Shown here: positions 15,550 to 23,884 of the stretch, one piece after another
Layout of the letters: every line of letters starts with the position of its first letter
Position numbering within the stretch: the stretch's first letter is position 1
Source: Paenibacillaceae bacterium
Lineage (GTDB): Bacteria; Bacillota; Bacilli; Paenibacillales; Paenibacillaceae
DNA length: 36,839 nucleotides
Assembly (NCBI GenBank): GCA_004134985.1
Contig: REGQ01000024.1
Location: forward strand, 66,179-103,017
Direction: 5' to 3'
The notes under the pieces: generated by a model
Seen by the model: the letters and a program-made list of their open reading frames with translations, nothing else
The model's database searches: none
Told to the model about the DNA's origin: nothing
Program-made: the position numbers and the translations under genes

Positions 15550-16769
15550 TAGACAACAACAAACCCGCGCCCCCCAGCTCAGGCTGGCGCTCGGAGCGGC
15601 TCGGCCAGTTGGGCTCGGCTATATTTGCGGAGGTTGCTCAGTGGAAGCTGGAGGCGCGGCAGGCCGGACTCGATGTAATTGATTTAGGAATTGGCAGTCC
15701 AGACAGTGCGCCATCAGAACGGGTCAGACAGGCGCTTAGCGCAGAGACGCTCAGGGACGATCGGTATGGCTACCCGGATTCGCGGGGGTCAGAAGCGTTC
15801 CGCAAGCAGGCGGCATTATGGCTGCAAGCCAAATTTGGAGTTGCAGTTGATGCGGAGCAGGAACTGCTCACATTGATGGGATCTCAGGATGGTCTGGCCC
15901 ATTTGGCCCTCGCTGTTGCAAATCCGGGGGATATCGCAATTGTTCCCGATCCTGGCTATCCGATTTATGCTGCGGGGCTGGCGCTCGCCGGCGTCCAGCC
16001 TTATTATGTGCCGTTGCGCGCGGAGAACAACTTTATGCCCGACCTTGCAGCCATTCCGGAAGAGGTGTGGCACAAAGCAACGTTTATTTTGCTTAACTAT
16101 CCGAGTAATCCGGTATCGGCGGTTGCAGACCTGGCATTTTTCGAGCAGCTTGTTGCTGTTGCCCGCCGTTATCAAGTGCTTGTCGTACATGATCTGGCTT
16201 ATTCCGAAATGGCCTTTGACGGCTTTCGACCGCCGAGCATTCTGCAAGTGCCGGGTGCGAAGGATATTGCCGTGGAATTCCATTCCCTGTCCAAAAGTTT
16301 CAATATGGCCGGCAGCCGAATCGGCTTCCTTGCCGGCAACCGCGAGGCGGTTGGTGCGCTGCGGGATTTGAAGGCGAACATTGATTACGGGGTGTTCGAT
16401 GCGGTGCAGCAGGCAGGCATTGTAGCGCTGCAGGAAGACTTGAGCGGCGAGGGTACGCCGGTTGCCCCGATGTATGAACAGCGCCGCAACCGCTTCGTTG
16501 AAGCGCTGCGGCACGAAGGCTGGGAAGTGCCATCGCCCAAAGCAACGATGTTTCTATGGGCACCGTTGCCAGCCTTGCAACGTTCAGGGAGTTGGACAGC
16601 CCGCAGCATTTCCCGGGAAATGCTGCGGGAGACTGGCGTTGCTGTCATTCCGGGCGATGCGTTCGGCCAAGAGGGCGAAGGCTATGTGCGAATTGCACTG
16701 GTAGAGAGCGAGGATCGGCTGGTAGAAGCGGCGCAGCGGATCGGCCGCTTTATACGCAGCTTGGGTTAG
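15546..16769 (+). CDS. Class I aminotransferase, LL-diaminopimelate aminotransferase-like
   Basis: 407 residues of fold-type I PLP enzyme. LGIGSPDSAPS, YGYPDSRG, GSQDGLAHLALAVANPGD and PDPGYPIYAAG follow the DapL-like subgroup closely. HSLSKSFNMAGSRIGF contains the PLP Lys250. DapL converts tetrahydrodipicolinate and glutamate directly to LL-diaminopimelate, for lysine and cell wall; related enzymes use other acceptors, so this is a family-level assignment. The ATG at 15546 follows GGAGGGG and overlaps the protease stop. The exonuclease starts 15 bp after its stop. Confidence 0.82.
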   Translation: MIDNNKPAPPSSGWRSERLGQLGSAIFAEVAQWKLEARQAGLDVIDLGIGSPDSAPSERVRQALSAETLRDDRYGYPDSRGSEAFRKQAALWLQAKFGVAVDAEQELLTLMGSQDGLAHLALAVANPGDIAIVPDPGYPIYAAGLALAGVQPYYVPLRAENNFMPDLAAIPEEVWHKATFILLNYPSNPVSAVADLAFFEQLVAVARRYQVLVVHDLAYSEMAFDGFRPPSILQVPGAKDIAVEFHSLSKSFNMAGSRIGFLAGNREAVGALRDLKANIDYGVFDAVQQAGIVALQEDLSGEGTPVAPMYEQRRNRFVEALRHEGWEVPSPKATMFLWAPLPALQRSGSWTARSISREMLRETGVAVIPGDAFGQEGEGYVRIALVESEDRLVEAAQRIGRFIRSLG

Positions 16770-16784
16770 GAGAGGAGGATTTGC

Positions 16785-17747
16785 ATGCAGTTGGAACTGG
16801 ATTTTGGCATTGAACCTGAAAAAAGCGGCCAACGGAATGAACCGGCGGCAGAGCAGCACTTGCAGGCAGAAAATCGTTTGATGCTCGTTGACGGGATGGC
16901 CCTGTTGTTTCGAGCGTATTTTGCCACTTCCTTCACAGGAACGATTCGTCGCACTAGCGCTGGTCTTCCGACCAATGCGGTTCATGGTTTCGTTCGTTAT
17001 TTCTGGGATGCCGTCCAGAAATTCGGGCCAAGCCATGTTGTATGTTGCTGGGATATGGGCAGCAAGACATTCCGGACTGAGCAGTATACTGGATATAAGG
17101 CAAACCGTCCGGACGCACCGCTTGATCTGATTCCCCAATTTGATTTGGTGAAGGATGTTGTAGAAAGCTTTGGAATCTGCAATGTCGGCTTGAACGGGTA
17201 CGAGGCGGATGATTGCATTGGCACGCTTGCCAAGCGCCATGCTTCAGATGCCAATGTGTTTGTGCTTACTGGCGATCAAGATATGCTCCAATTGGTCGAT
17301 CAGCGGATTACCGTCTTGATTATGAAAAAAGGCATTGGCAATTATGCGGTATATACGCCCGAGTTTCTGCTTGAAGAACGCAATCTGACACCGGCACAGA
17401 TTATTGATTTGAAAGGTTTGATGGGCGACACCAGCGATAATTATCCGGGTGTGCGCGGCATTGGTGAGAAGACTGCTTTGAAGCTGGTACAGGAATATGG
17501 CACAATTGAAGACATTCTTGAGCGTTTGCCAGAGCTGTCCAAAGCGGTGCGTACCAAAATCGAGGCGGATTTGGAGATGCTCCATCTATCGCGGGATTTG
17601 GCGCGGATTCGCTGCGATGTACCAATCTCTCATCCGTTTGACGAATACAGCTGGACATTAAATCGTGCACAGGTAATGAGCAAGTTTGAGGAGCTGGAGT
17701 TTGGCAGCCTGGGCAAGCTTATTACAGGTAAAGCAGGCATCGCCTAA
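16785..17747 (+). CDS. 5'-3' exonuclease (PolA N-terminal type)
   Basis: 320 residues. A polar N-terminal extension of about 30 residues precedes the PIN-like nuclease core: LMLVDGMALLFRAY, GYEADDCIGTLA and TGDQDMLQL supply metal-binding acids. GLMGDTSDNYPGVRGIGEKTA (Asp215, Asp218) is the helix-hairpin-helix region. This matches the free-standing exonucleases like B. subtilis YpcP that remove flaps or RNA primers. The ATG follows gagaggagg. The last 35 bp of the gene and its downstream hairpin are repeated at 21001-21107. An isolated 23-bp piece matching 17208-17230 lies at 20976-20998. Confidence 0.9.
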   Translation: MQLELDFGIEPEKSGQRNEPAAEQHLQAENRLMLVDGMALLFRAYFATSFTGTIRRTSAGLPTNAVHGFVRYFWDAVQKFGPSHVVCCWDMGSKTFRTEQYTGYKANRPDAPLDLIPQFDLVKDVVESFGICNVGLNGYEADDCIGTLAKRHASDANVFVLTGDQDMLQLVDQRITVLIMKKGIGNYAVYTPEFLLEERNLTPAQIIDLKGLMGDTSDNYPGVRGIGEKTALKLVQEYGTIEDILERLPELSKAVRTKIEADLEMLHLSRDLARIRCDVPISHPFDEYSWTLNRAQVMSKFEELEFGSLGKLITGKAGIA

Positions 17748-17819
17748 CACAAGAGAGCCTCCGAAACGACAAGCAAATGCTTGCGAATTTCGGAGGCTCT
17801 TGCATGTCTTGTTCGCTAA
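17713..17819 (+). repeat. Left copy of 107-bp direct repeat
   Basis: It covers the last 35 bp of the exonuclease gene plus the terminator hairpin and ends gctaa. It is identical to 21001-21107 except for T at 17812 versus C at 21100. The two copies lie 3288 bp apart in the same orientation. Confidence 0.95.
17754..17800 (+). terminator. Bidirectional hairpin after the exonuclease gene
   Basis: AGAGCCTCCGAAA and TTTCGGAGGCTCT pair perfectly over 13 bp, with an inner CAAGCA/TGCTTG stem. T-tracts are weak. The identical hairpin at 21042-21088 lies between the right repeat and the convergent mannosidase gene, where it may serve that gene. Confidence 0.6.
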
Positions 17820-18049
17820 TGTTAACGCAGCCTCCTTGGTATTTTCAGATGGCTTCCGGATATTAATGTAAACGTTTTATTCAGAAGTGGGATGTTAGTC
17901 TGCATGTTGAATGTATGTCTTTAAGGTATAATAATCAATGTGTTCCAAATTTTCAAACGAACAAAGCCCGTACATACCCGCCAGTTAGTTAGATGGCCTG
18001 TTGCGGCTGTCATATAAAGGTCCGATCGAGTCTAGAGAGGTGGATGGAA

Positions 18050-19012
18050 GTGAGCCAAATCCATGAAGAACTAACAATGGCTGAAGAGATGCGTTCCGAG
18101 TTATTGGGATACTGCTACAGAATGATAGGGGCTTATGCCGAGGCGGAAGACGCCGTACAGGATACAATGCTCCGCGTTTGGCAGGGGAAAGACCAGATAC
18201 ATAATCGATCAGCTCTACGAACTTGGATATACCGTATTGCCACGAATGTATGTTTAGATAAGCTTCGGAATGCGAAGAGCCGAGCCCTTCCGATGGATCT
18301 GTCCGGTGAAGCCGCGTTGATAGCAGAGCCCAGGGAAAAACTTCCTCCATCTGCCTGGATAGGGCCAATTCCGGACTCTTCTCATGATCCTGCTGTTTTG
18401 GCGATGAATAATGAAACCATCCGGTTATCTTTTATTGCCATTCTGCAAACATTACCACCACGGCAGCGTGCGGTTCTTATTTTGAACGATGTTTTCCGAT
18501 GGTCTGCTAAGCAGACGGCAGAAGCGATGGGTATGACGGTAGGGGCCGTCAACAGTGCATTACAACGAGCGCGGGCAACGATGAAACAGACCCGACTTCG
18601 GTCCGACTCGCTACGAGAGACCGACAGTGATGTCGATCAACAGCTGCTAACCAATTATGTGGAAGCATTCGAACAATACGATCTGGACAGGCTGTTGTCA
18701 CTGTTCCAAGAAAGCGCCAACTTGTCGATGCCGCCTTATGTGATGTGGGTAAGCGGCAAAATGGATATAACGTCATTCTACCAAGCAACTCGAAGCCATT
18801 GCGAAGGTTCCCGGTTGGTGCCGGTACTCGCCAACGGTAATTGCCCCGCCTATGCGCAGTATATGCATGCAGGGAATGATGGTGTACTCGTGCCATGGAG
18901 CATACATGTCCTCGAGATTCAAAGCGGACAAATCGCGCATGTCCATCACTTCATTGACCCCCAATTGTTTACTCGGTTTGGTTTATCGGCAAATTTAGGG
19001 CTGGACCGATGA
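18050..19012 (+). CDS. ECF sigma-70 factor with SnoaL-like C-terminal domain (SigX5-type)
   Basis: 320 residues. Region 2 (LLGYCYRMIGAYAEAEDAVQ, then WQGKDQIHNRSALRTWIYRIATN) and region 4 (LPPRQRAVLILNDVFRWSAKQTAEAMGMTVGAVNSALQRAR) are clear. The C-terminal 120 residues form a SnoaL/NTF2-like domain ending HHFIDPQLFTRFGLSANLGL, as in the large ECF sigma factors once grouped as SigX5. In such proteins the fused domain replaces a separate anti-sigma factor. The GTG at 18050 is 9 bases after GAGAGG; an ATG at 18044 is too close to the ribosome binding site. VOC and hydrolase genes follow on the same strand and are plausible targets. Confidence 0.85.
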   Translation: MSQIHEELTMAEEMRSELLGYCYRMIGAYAEAEDAVQDTMLRVWQGKDQIHNRSALRTWIYRIATNVCLDKLRNAKSRALPMDLSGEAALIAEPREKLPPSAWIGPIPDSSHDPAVLAMNNETIRLSFIAILQTLPPRQRAVLILNDVFRWSAKQTAEAMGMTVGAVNSALQRARATMKQTRLRSDSLRETDSDVDQQLLTNYVEAFEQYDLDRLLSLFQESANLSMPPYVMWVSGKMDITSFYQATRSHCEGSRLVPVLANGNCPAYAQYMHAGNDGVLVPWSIHVLEIQSGQIAHVHHFIDPQLFTRFGLSANLGLDR

Positions 19013-19076
19013 TTTTATAATAGTTCATTCGTCTATATAAATGATAGCAAATTTCAGAGTGAATGGAGAATAAACA

Positions 19077-19445
19077 ATGAGGGAACGGGTATTTATTTGG
19101 GTAGAGATCCCAGTATCGGACATGGGACGGGCGAAGGCGTTCTATGAGAGGATTCTAGCAATGAAGATGCAATCGATGAGCATGGGGGATGAGGAGTACG
19201 CTTTTTTCCCGGTTAAGCAAGAGCAGAACGGAGGAATACTCGTCAAGGGGCCGCGTCATACGCCTTCTACGAACGGCGTTACTGTCTATATTGATGGAAG
19301 TCCTGATCTGAATATTATTCTTTCTAGGGTTTCCGAAGCGGGTGGCCAAGTGATTATGGAGAAAGCCTATTTGGGCGATCACGCTGGGTATGTAGGCATG
19401 TTTTTAGACAGCGAAGGAAACCGCATTGGCCTTCAACATCTATAA
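19077..19445 (+). CDS. VOC-superfamily (glyoxalase/bleomycin-resistance fold) protein
   Basis: 122 residues. It opens FIWVEIPVSDMGRAKAFYERIL, has the second half-module around NGVTVYIDGSPDLNIILSRV, and ends YVGMFLDSEGNRIGL. These are the paired beta-alpha-beta-beta-beta modules of the vicinal oxygen chelate fold, with candidate metal ligands His/Glu near the ends. The substrate is unknown. The ATG at 19077 has a modest ribosome binding site (tggaga). It lies 64 bp after the sigma-factor gene, inside the repeat-flanked segment. Confidence 0.82.
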   Translation: MRERVFIWVEIPVSDMGRAKAFYERILAMKMQSMSMGDEEYAFFPVKQEQNGGILVKGPRHTPSTNGVTVYIDGSPDLNIILSRVSEAGGQVIMEKAYLGDHAGYVGMFLDSEGNRIGLQHL

Positions 19446-19484
19446 ACCTATACTCTAACTCTGAAAAAGAAAGTAGGCGTGATC

Positions 19485-20264
19485 ATGAAATCAACGCGGT
19501 CAAAAGACGGCACAAAATTAGCGTATGATGTCTATGGCAGCGGCCCGGCGCTCATTTACGTCACGGGAGCTTCCTGTTATCGCTCATTTAAGCCAGTCGT
19601 GCAGGATGCCAAAGTATTGGCCACATCCTTTACCGTCTACAATTACGATCGCCGCGGACGCGGCGATAGCGGGAATACACTGCCCTATTCGCTGGAGCGT
19701 GAAATCGAAGACATCGAAGCCATGATCGATGTAGCCGGCGGCACCGCGTATGTGTACGGCCATTCTTCGGGTGCCGTGTTGGCGCTTGAAGCTGCGCTTA
19801 GGCTGGGTGGCAAAGTACGAAAGGTAGCGATGTACGATGCGTCATATGTGCACGACGAGAAGGAAAAGGTCGAATATCATCAATTAAGTCAGACTGTACA
19901 AAAGCTTCTCGACGACGGCAATAACGCAGAGGCCATGCGTACATTTCTGAAGGGGATTGGGATGCCGCGAGCGTTCGTGTGGCTATTGCCGCTATTTCCC
20001 GGCTGGCAGAAGATGAAAGCACTTGCGCCAACCTTAGCTTACGATATTACGCTCACGCAGGACTTAGCTCCCGTCGAAAGAGCTGCTAAAGTAACCGTTC
20101 CGGCTTTAATCGGCGTTGGCGAGAGGAGTCCCGCAGGATTACATGATGTCGCCCGGCAATTAGCGGAAGCAATTCCAAATGCAAAGTACTCACAGCTTAC
20201 AGGCCAAAACCACATGGTTAGCGTAAAAAAACTGCTGCCGCTGCTATCGGAATTTTTTAGATAG
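19485..20264 (+). CDS. Alpha/beta hydrolase
   Basis: 259 residues. The nucleophile elbow GHSSG has Ser94, preceded by the oxyanion region YVTGASCYR. The YNYDRRGRGDSG strand-turn block is typical. The catalytic His is likely in GQNHMVS near the C-terminus, and the acid lies in the VPALIGVGER region. No signal peptide, so it is cytosolic. Substrate specificity cannot be read. The ATG at 19485 is 8 bases after agtagg; a GTG two codons earlier overlaps that site. A terminator follows, so sigma factor, VOC protein and hydrolase form one unit. Confidence 0.85.
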   Translation: MKSTRSKDGTKLAYDVYGSGPALIYVTGASCYRSFKPVVQDAKVLATSFTVYNYDRRGRGDSGNTLPYSLEREIEDIEAMIDVAGGTAYVYGHSSGAVLALEAALRLGGKVRKVAMYDASYVHDEKEKVEYHQLSQTVQKLLDDGNNAEAMRTFLKGIGMPRAFVWLLPLFPGWQKMKALAPTLAYDITLTQDLAPVERAAKVTVPALIGVGERSPAGLHDVARQLAEAIPNAKYSQLTGQNHMVSVKKLLPLLSEFFR

Positions 20265-20307
20265 GGCAGGCCGGAGCGATGGTGGAATAGGATAAGAATC
20301 TGGTGAA

Positions 20308-20329
20308 GGCACCTAGGCAGGTGCCTTTT
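20308..20329 (+). terminator. Terminator after the hydrolase gene
   Basis: GGCACCT-AGGC-AGGTGCC followed by TTTT, a perfect 7-bp stem. Confidence 0.75.
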
Positions 20330-20436
20330 AACTTGCCGTTACAGACAGCGCGGAGAACCGTATCATAAGTGACGGAAAAAAATTAAGGACTTGAATAATA
20401 CAATATGTATTAATTCCTTTGACCGAGGTGGACATA

Positions 20437-20442
20437 ATGTAG
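20437..20442 (+). other. Start-stop ATG-TAG behind a good ribosome binding site
   Basis: GAGGTGG-acataATGTAG. The ATG is in frame with the orphan gene starting at 20458; the five codons between (Tyr-Phe-Asp-Pro-Ile) are open. Confidence 0.7.
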
Positions 20443-20457
20443 TATTTTGACCCCATA

Positions 20458-20919
20458 ATGGATGATGCATTAGAACAAAATGATTTTGAAGCCGTGAAAT
20501 CACTTCTCGTGTGTGGTTTTGATCTTATGAATTTTAATAAACTTGGATATAAGAATGTCATCGGTTTAGACTTTGACGATTTAAGAACAAGGGATATTCC
20601 AGAAGTTTTTAAGGGGTATAACTATATAACTTTAAAACTTATATGTAGTAACTACGAACAAAACTTGAATCAGATGATTAACCGTGAAGCTGGAGGCTTA
20701 GTAGATACAGAATTACTTGAAAAAATGTACCAAAGAATACTTGAAAGGGAATTGCTCGTAAATGAATTTCAAATTGATGTTAAAGATAAAAAGCCTAAAC
20801 AAGTCATGGATGAGGCAATACAACTTATTGATAATGCTGTAGCCCATTTAGATTATGAGTATTTTAAGCCTCAAAATGAAAAGTTTTATTCTTGGGTATT
20901 CAGCAATGGTTTGCGGTAG
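20458..20919 (+). CDS. AT-rich orphan protein, start disrupted by TAG
   Basis: 153 residues from the ATG at 20458, with no recognised domain. It is soluble and charged, with an N-terminal DDALEQNDFEAVKSLLVCGF helix-like pair and a C-terminal acidic/aromatic stretch. The frame extends upstream to an ATG at 20437 that is 7 bases after the only good ribosome binding site (GAGGTGG), but its second codon is TAG. The downstream ATG has no ribosome binding site. So the gene is either inactivated by a nonsense mutation at codon 2 or translated weakly from 20458. It is visibly richer in A+T than all neighbours, suggesting foreign origin. It lies inside the repeat-flanked segment. Confidence 0.55.
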   Translation: MDDALEQNDFEAVKSLLVCGFDLMNFNKLGYKNVIGLDFDDLRTRDIPEVFKGYNYITLKLICSNYEQNLNQMINREAGGLVDTELLEKMYQRILERELLVNEFQIDVKDKKPKQVMDEAIQLIDNAVAHLDYEYFKPQNEKFYSWVFSNGLR

Positions 20920-20942
20920 TGTTTCGTTAGATTTTAGAGAAG

Positions 20943-20964
20943 GGCCATCCCGTAAGGGATGGTC
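20943..20964 (+). other. Hairpin after the orphan gene
   Basis: GGCCATCCC-GTAA-GGGATGGTC. The tail is ctaaaaac, without T-run, so it is a weak terminator candidate only. Confidence 0.4.
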
Positions 20965-20975
20965 TAAAAACTTGC

Positions 20976-20998
20976 GATTATTGCATTGGCACGCTTGC
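20976..20998 (+). pseudogene. 23-bp remnant of the exonuclease gene
   Basis: Matches 17208-17230 (the GATGATTGCATTGG region encoding DDCIGTLA) with one mismatch, including a 19-base perfect run. Two bases later the 107-bp repeat begins. This is what a second exonuclease copy would look like after deletion of the 482 bp between those points. Confidence 0.65.
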
Positions 20999-21000
20999 GA

Positions 21001-21107
21001 GCAAGCTTATTACAGGTAAAGCAGGCATCGCCTAACACAAGAGAGCCTCCGAAACGACAAGCAAATGCTTGCGAATTTCGGAGGCTCTTGCATGTCTTGC
21101 TCGCTAA
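21001..21107 (+). repeat. Right copy of 107-bp direct repeat
   Basis: See the left copy at 17713-17819; one mismatch in 107 bp. It ends 5 bp before the stop codon of the convergent mannosidase gene, and its hairpin probably terminates that gene. Confidence 0.95.
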
Positions 21108-21111
21108 AAAG

Positions 21112-23868
21112 CTAGCTCTGGTTGATCGAACCGACAATCGTTACAATCTCCGCGCCGCGTACAGCGAGTTTTCCTTCAGGCAGCAATTGATCGGTTCGCT
21201 GTTCGAGCACGGTGCTCTTATGCCAGTTATGAACCGAAGCTGCTGTTTGAACGGACAACTCAGTCTCATCGCTGCCCATATTAAACCAGCGTGCGACAAG
21301 ATCATTCGTATCGTCGGCTATTTTGAAGGCGGACAGCGCTAGCCCGTCGCCGGACCAGTTCAGGAAGCTATGGCTGGCCCCGAGTGATCCTGACTGCTTG
21401 GCAACTTGCAAAGTCGACCACGGAATTTGCTCCTGATAGGCGGCGATGAAGGAATGATGGCGGTCTGCTTCATCTGCATGGGGCAGGATGCTGTATACAA
21501 AACGATGTTCGCCCAGACACTGTGCCTCAGGAGTCGGGAATACTCCCCAGTCACCCAACTCGCCAACGGCGCGGAGCAAAGTGAGTGCAATCGTATTGCG
21601 ACCATCGCGAAGCACCTCATATTCGTTCAAACCAAGATTGGCAATTGTCAGCCCGCCTTGCTTGTCGCTCACATTTACAAAAGCTTGCTGATGCTGGCAG
21701 TTGCTCGGGTTCACCCACTCGGCAGCAGGCACCGTATCGCGTACAGCAACTTCAAAGATCGAGTCGACATAATGAACATCCGATTGTACATCGGTAGGGA
21801 ACAAGGCGCGGATGCGGTGATCTTGGGCGCGATTGTCAAGTTCCGTCTCGACTTTAACTTGCGCTGAGCCGGGTTCAAGGGTAAGCCGCGTCCGAATGGT
21901 AAGCAGGACGGTCGCTTGGCTGCGGCCTGCCTTCCGGTGCTGGAAGCTGACCATTTGGTTGACTTCCTGCTGCAGCGTCTCATCAGCGCTGGCGGGAACT
22001 TCCCATTGGTGCACAATCTCGTACACTGTGCGCAGCGCTGAGTGCTCCAGCCGGGTAATTGCCGCAGGCAATCCATGCGTGGTAAGCGCTGCAGTCTGCA
22101 CAGGCTGAAAGAAAATATACTCATTGCCAATATCGCCGACATTTTCATAACCGCCCAAACCGCGGTAAGTTCTGCCGTTGCGTTTGTCCAGCAGGTCGTA
22201 GGTGCCATCATCGGCAATGACAAGTTTGACAAGCTCATTCTCCATCACGCGATCAGGCAGTTCTGCAACAGCGTTCGAGGAAGCTGGTGTGCCGGCTTCC
22301 GGCGAGGCTGCCGCCGCCGCTGCTTCTACTGCCGCAGAAAGCCACAGCCCATAGCACGCATAGCCAAGCGCAGGAATATCACGGGCAAGCAGTGTAATGC
22401 GAACGGTATGAGACCAGTAAGGCTGGCGGAAGCGATCCTCTGGCAAGTCGTATTTGAACAACAGGCCCAGGTCCTCAATCTGCGCTGCGACAGGCTCGCC
22501 CAGATGATTAATGACGGCAGCGCCTTCAAGCGCCAGTGCCTGGTAATTCGCATGCAGTGCCGCACCCTGATCCAGCGGATGACGATGCACTTCGACATCG
22601 ACGCTTACGACACCGCTGCGCTGCCAGCCGGAAGTATTCCATACCGTGAACGGCAGTGCGTCCGGGGCAATCGCTGCGAAGGCTGCGGCGGTATCGATCT
22701 GACTTGCAGCCGCTTTCAAACTGCTTGCGGCAATTTCCTCGGCAACGTGTCGGCTTTTGGCAAACCGGGTCATCATCTCCTGGTGAACTTCATCAATACT
22801 GCAGCCGCAGATGCTGTCATGCGGGTGGTTCTGCATCAACGTTTTCCAGGCATAGGTGAACAGATGATGCGGATAAGCCTTGCCAAGCGTTGCAGCAATG
22901 GCCGCTAACGGCTCGGCTACCTTCTCCAGCATGGCCTGGCCCAACTGATTGGCCTGCTTGATATATACCCGTGCAGAAGCCGTATTAACGAGCGTATACC
23001 AGCCTTCAGTGCGCTGGCTGCGCAACTCGCCGCGAACGACGGAAAGATTGTTTGGCAGTGCCGCCTTAACCTGTTCGATATACTCGGGGAAGCTCGTATG
23101 TTTAAAGGAATAGTCCGGGAACAGCTCTCTGGCTGTTGCCAAGGCAGCGCTCAGATCGGTCTGTACAGGCTGATGATCGCAGCCGTTCATGAACAACAGG
23201 TGGGAGGTAGAGGCGAAACGCTCCGCACTCGCAATCCGGTTATTCCAGTATTCCTTGGCTTGCTCCGGATCGACGGGAACTTCCATTCCGTTATGATACC
23301 AGTTGGCGAAGAGAATGCCGAGTACGCTGGAGCCGTCAGGGGATTCCCAGATCATCTCCGAAAAAGTGGACTCGAATTCTCCGACAGTGACATCATTGTT
23401 GAAGCCGACCGGTTTCACGCCTCTGCCGAAAATAGCGTTGTCGATGCCTGCCTGGCGCATGAGCTGTGGAGCTTGACCCATATTTCCGAAAGAATCCGGG
23501 AAGTAGCCGATTTTGCATACAGGACCGAAAGCGGCGGCATCCCGATGGCCGATCTGCAAGTTGCGCACATTCGCTTCATTGCTGGTCAGAAACTCATCCT
23601 GCAAAATGTACCAAGGTCCAATAATGAGCCTGCCTGCCTGAATGTGTTGTGTCACACGATCGCGCATTTCCGGGCGAACCTGCAAGTAGTCGTCAAGAAT
23701 GATGGTCTGGCCATCCAGATGGAAGCTGCGGAACTCGTCGTCCTTTTCCAGCAGATCAAGAAGTGTGTCCATCAATTCGATGAGACGAACATGATGCGTT
23801 TCGTAAGGCAAGTACCATTCTCTGTCCCAATGGGTATGGGAGAGTACATAAATATGTTTGCTTGTCAT
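21112..23868 (-). CDS. GH38 alpha-mannosidase
   Basis: 918 residues. The N-terminal SHTHWDREWYLPYE has the HxD zinc ligands (His13, Asp15), and GYFPDSFGNMGQ carries the nucleophile Asp125. HPHDSICGCSIDEVH in the mid-region is another family block. A long beta-rich C-terminal part follows, ending in a short domain around SVHNWHKSTVLEQRTDQLLPEG. There is no signal peptide, so it acts on imported mannosides, like E. coli MngB. An Ala-rich stretch (VEAAAAAASPEAG) marks a linker. The ATG follows gaggtgaagag. It is divergent from a GntR-type regulator that shares the intergenic operators. Confidence 0.93.
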   Translation of the reverse strand: MTSKHIYVLSHTHWDREWYLPYETHHVRLIELMDTLLDLLEKDDEFRSFHLDGQTIILDDYLQVRPEMRDRVTQHIQAGRLIIGPWYILQDEFLTSNEANVRNLQIGHRDAAAFGPVCKIGYFPDSFGNMGQAPQLMRQAGIDNAIFGRGVKPVGFNNDVTVGEFESTFSEMIWESPDGSSVLGILFANWYHNGMEVPVDPEQAKEYWNNRIASAERFASTSHLLFMNGCDHQPVQTDLSAALATARELFPDYSFKHTSFPEYIEQVKAALPNNLSVVRGELRSQRTEGWYTLVNTASARVYIKQANQLGQAMLEKVAEPLAAIAATLGKAYPHHLFTYAWKTLMQNHPHDSICGCSIDEVHQEMMTRFAKSRHVAEEIAASSLKAAASQIDTAAAFAAIAPDALPFTVWNTSGWQRSGVVSVDVEVHRHPLDQGAALHANYQALALEGAAVINHLGEPVAAQIEDLGLLFKYDLPEDRFRQPYWSHTVRITLLARDIPALGYACYGLWLSAAVEAAAAAASPEAGTPASSNAVAELPDRVMENELVKLVIADDGTYDLLDKRNGRTYRGLGGYENVGDIGNEYIFFQPVQTAALTTHGLPAAITRLEHSALRTVYEIVHQWEVPASADETLQQEVNQMVSFQHRKAGRSQATVLLTIRTRLTLEPGSAQVKVETELDNRAQDHRIRALFPTDVQSDVHYVDSIFEVAVRDTVPAAEWVNPSNCQHQQAFVNVSDKQGGLTIANLGLNEYEVLRDGRNTIALTLLRAVGELGDWGVFPTPEAQCLGEHRFVYSILPHADEADRHHSFIAAYQEQIPWSTLQVAKQSGSLGASHSFLNWSGDGLALSAFKIADDTNDLVARWFNMGSDETELSVQTAASVHNWHKSTVLEQRTDQLLPEGKLAVRGAEIVTIVGSINQS

Positions 23869-23884
23869 CTCTTCACCTCATTTT

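Larger units (their letters stand above)
17820..20975. mobile_element. Putative inserted segment flanked by exonuclease-gene duplications
   Basis: About 3.2 kb bounded by the direct repeats carries four plus-strand genes: sigma factor, VOC protein, hydrolase and an AT-rich orphan. No integrase, transposase or inverted terminal repeat is present, so the boundary structure suggests homologous recombination or duplication, not transposition. The leading gap 17820-18049 is AT-rich and holds a TATAAT (17927-17932) without a convincing -35. Otherwise I see nothing there. Confidence 0.55.

Noticed and set aside
17820-21000. Insertion sequence or integrative element with integrase
   Set aside because: No transposase, recombinase or terminal inverted repeats. 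The flanking repeats are pieces of a neighbouring gene, which points to homologous recombination.
22042-22908. 288-codon plus-strand open frame inside the mannosidase gene
   Set aside because: It is the antisense shadow of the GH38 gene; no ribosome binding site and no recognisable domain.
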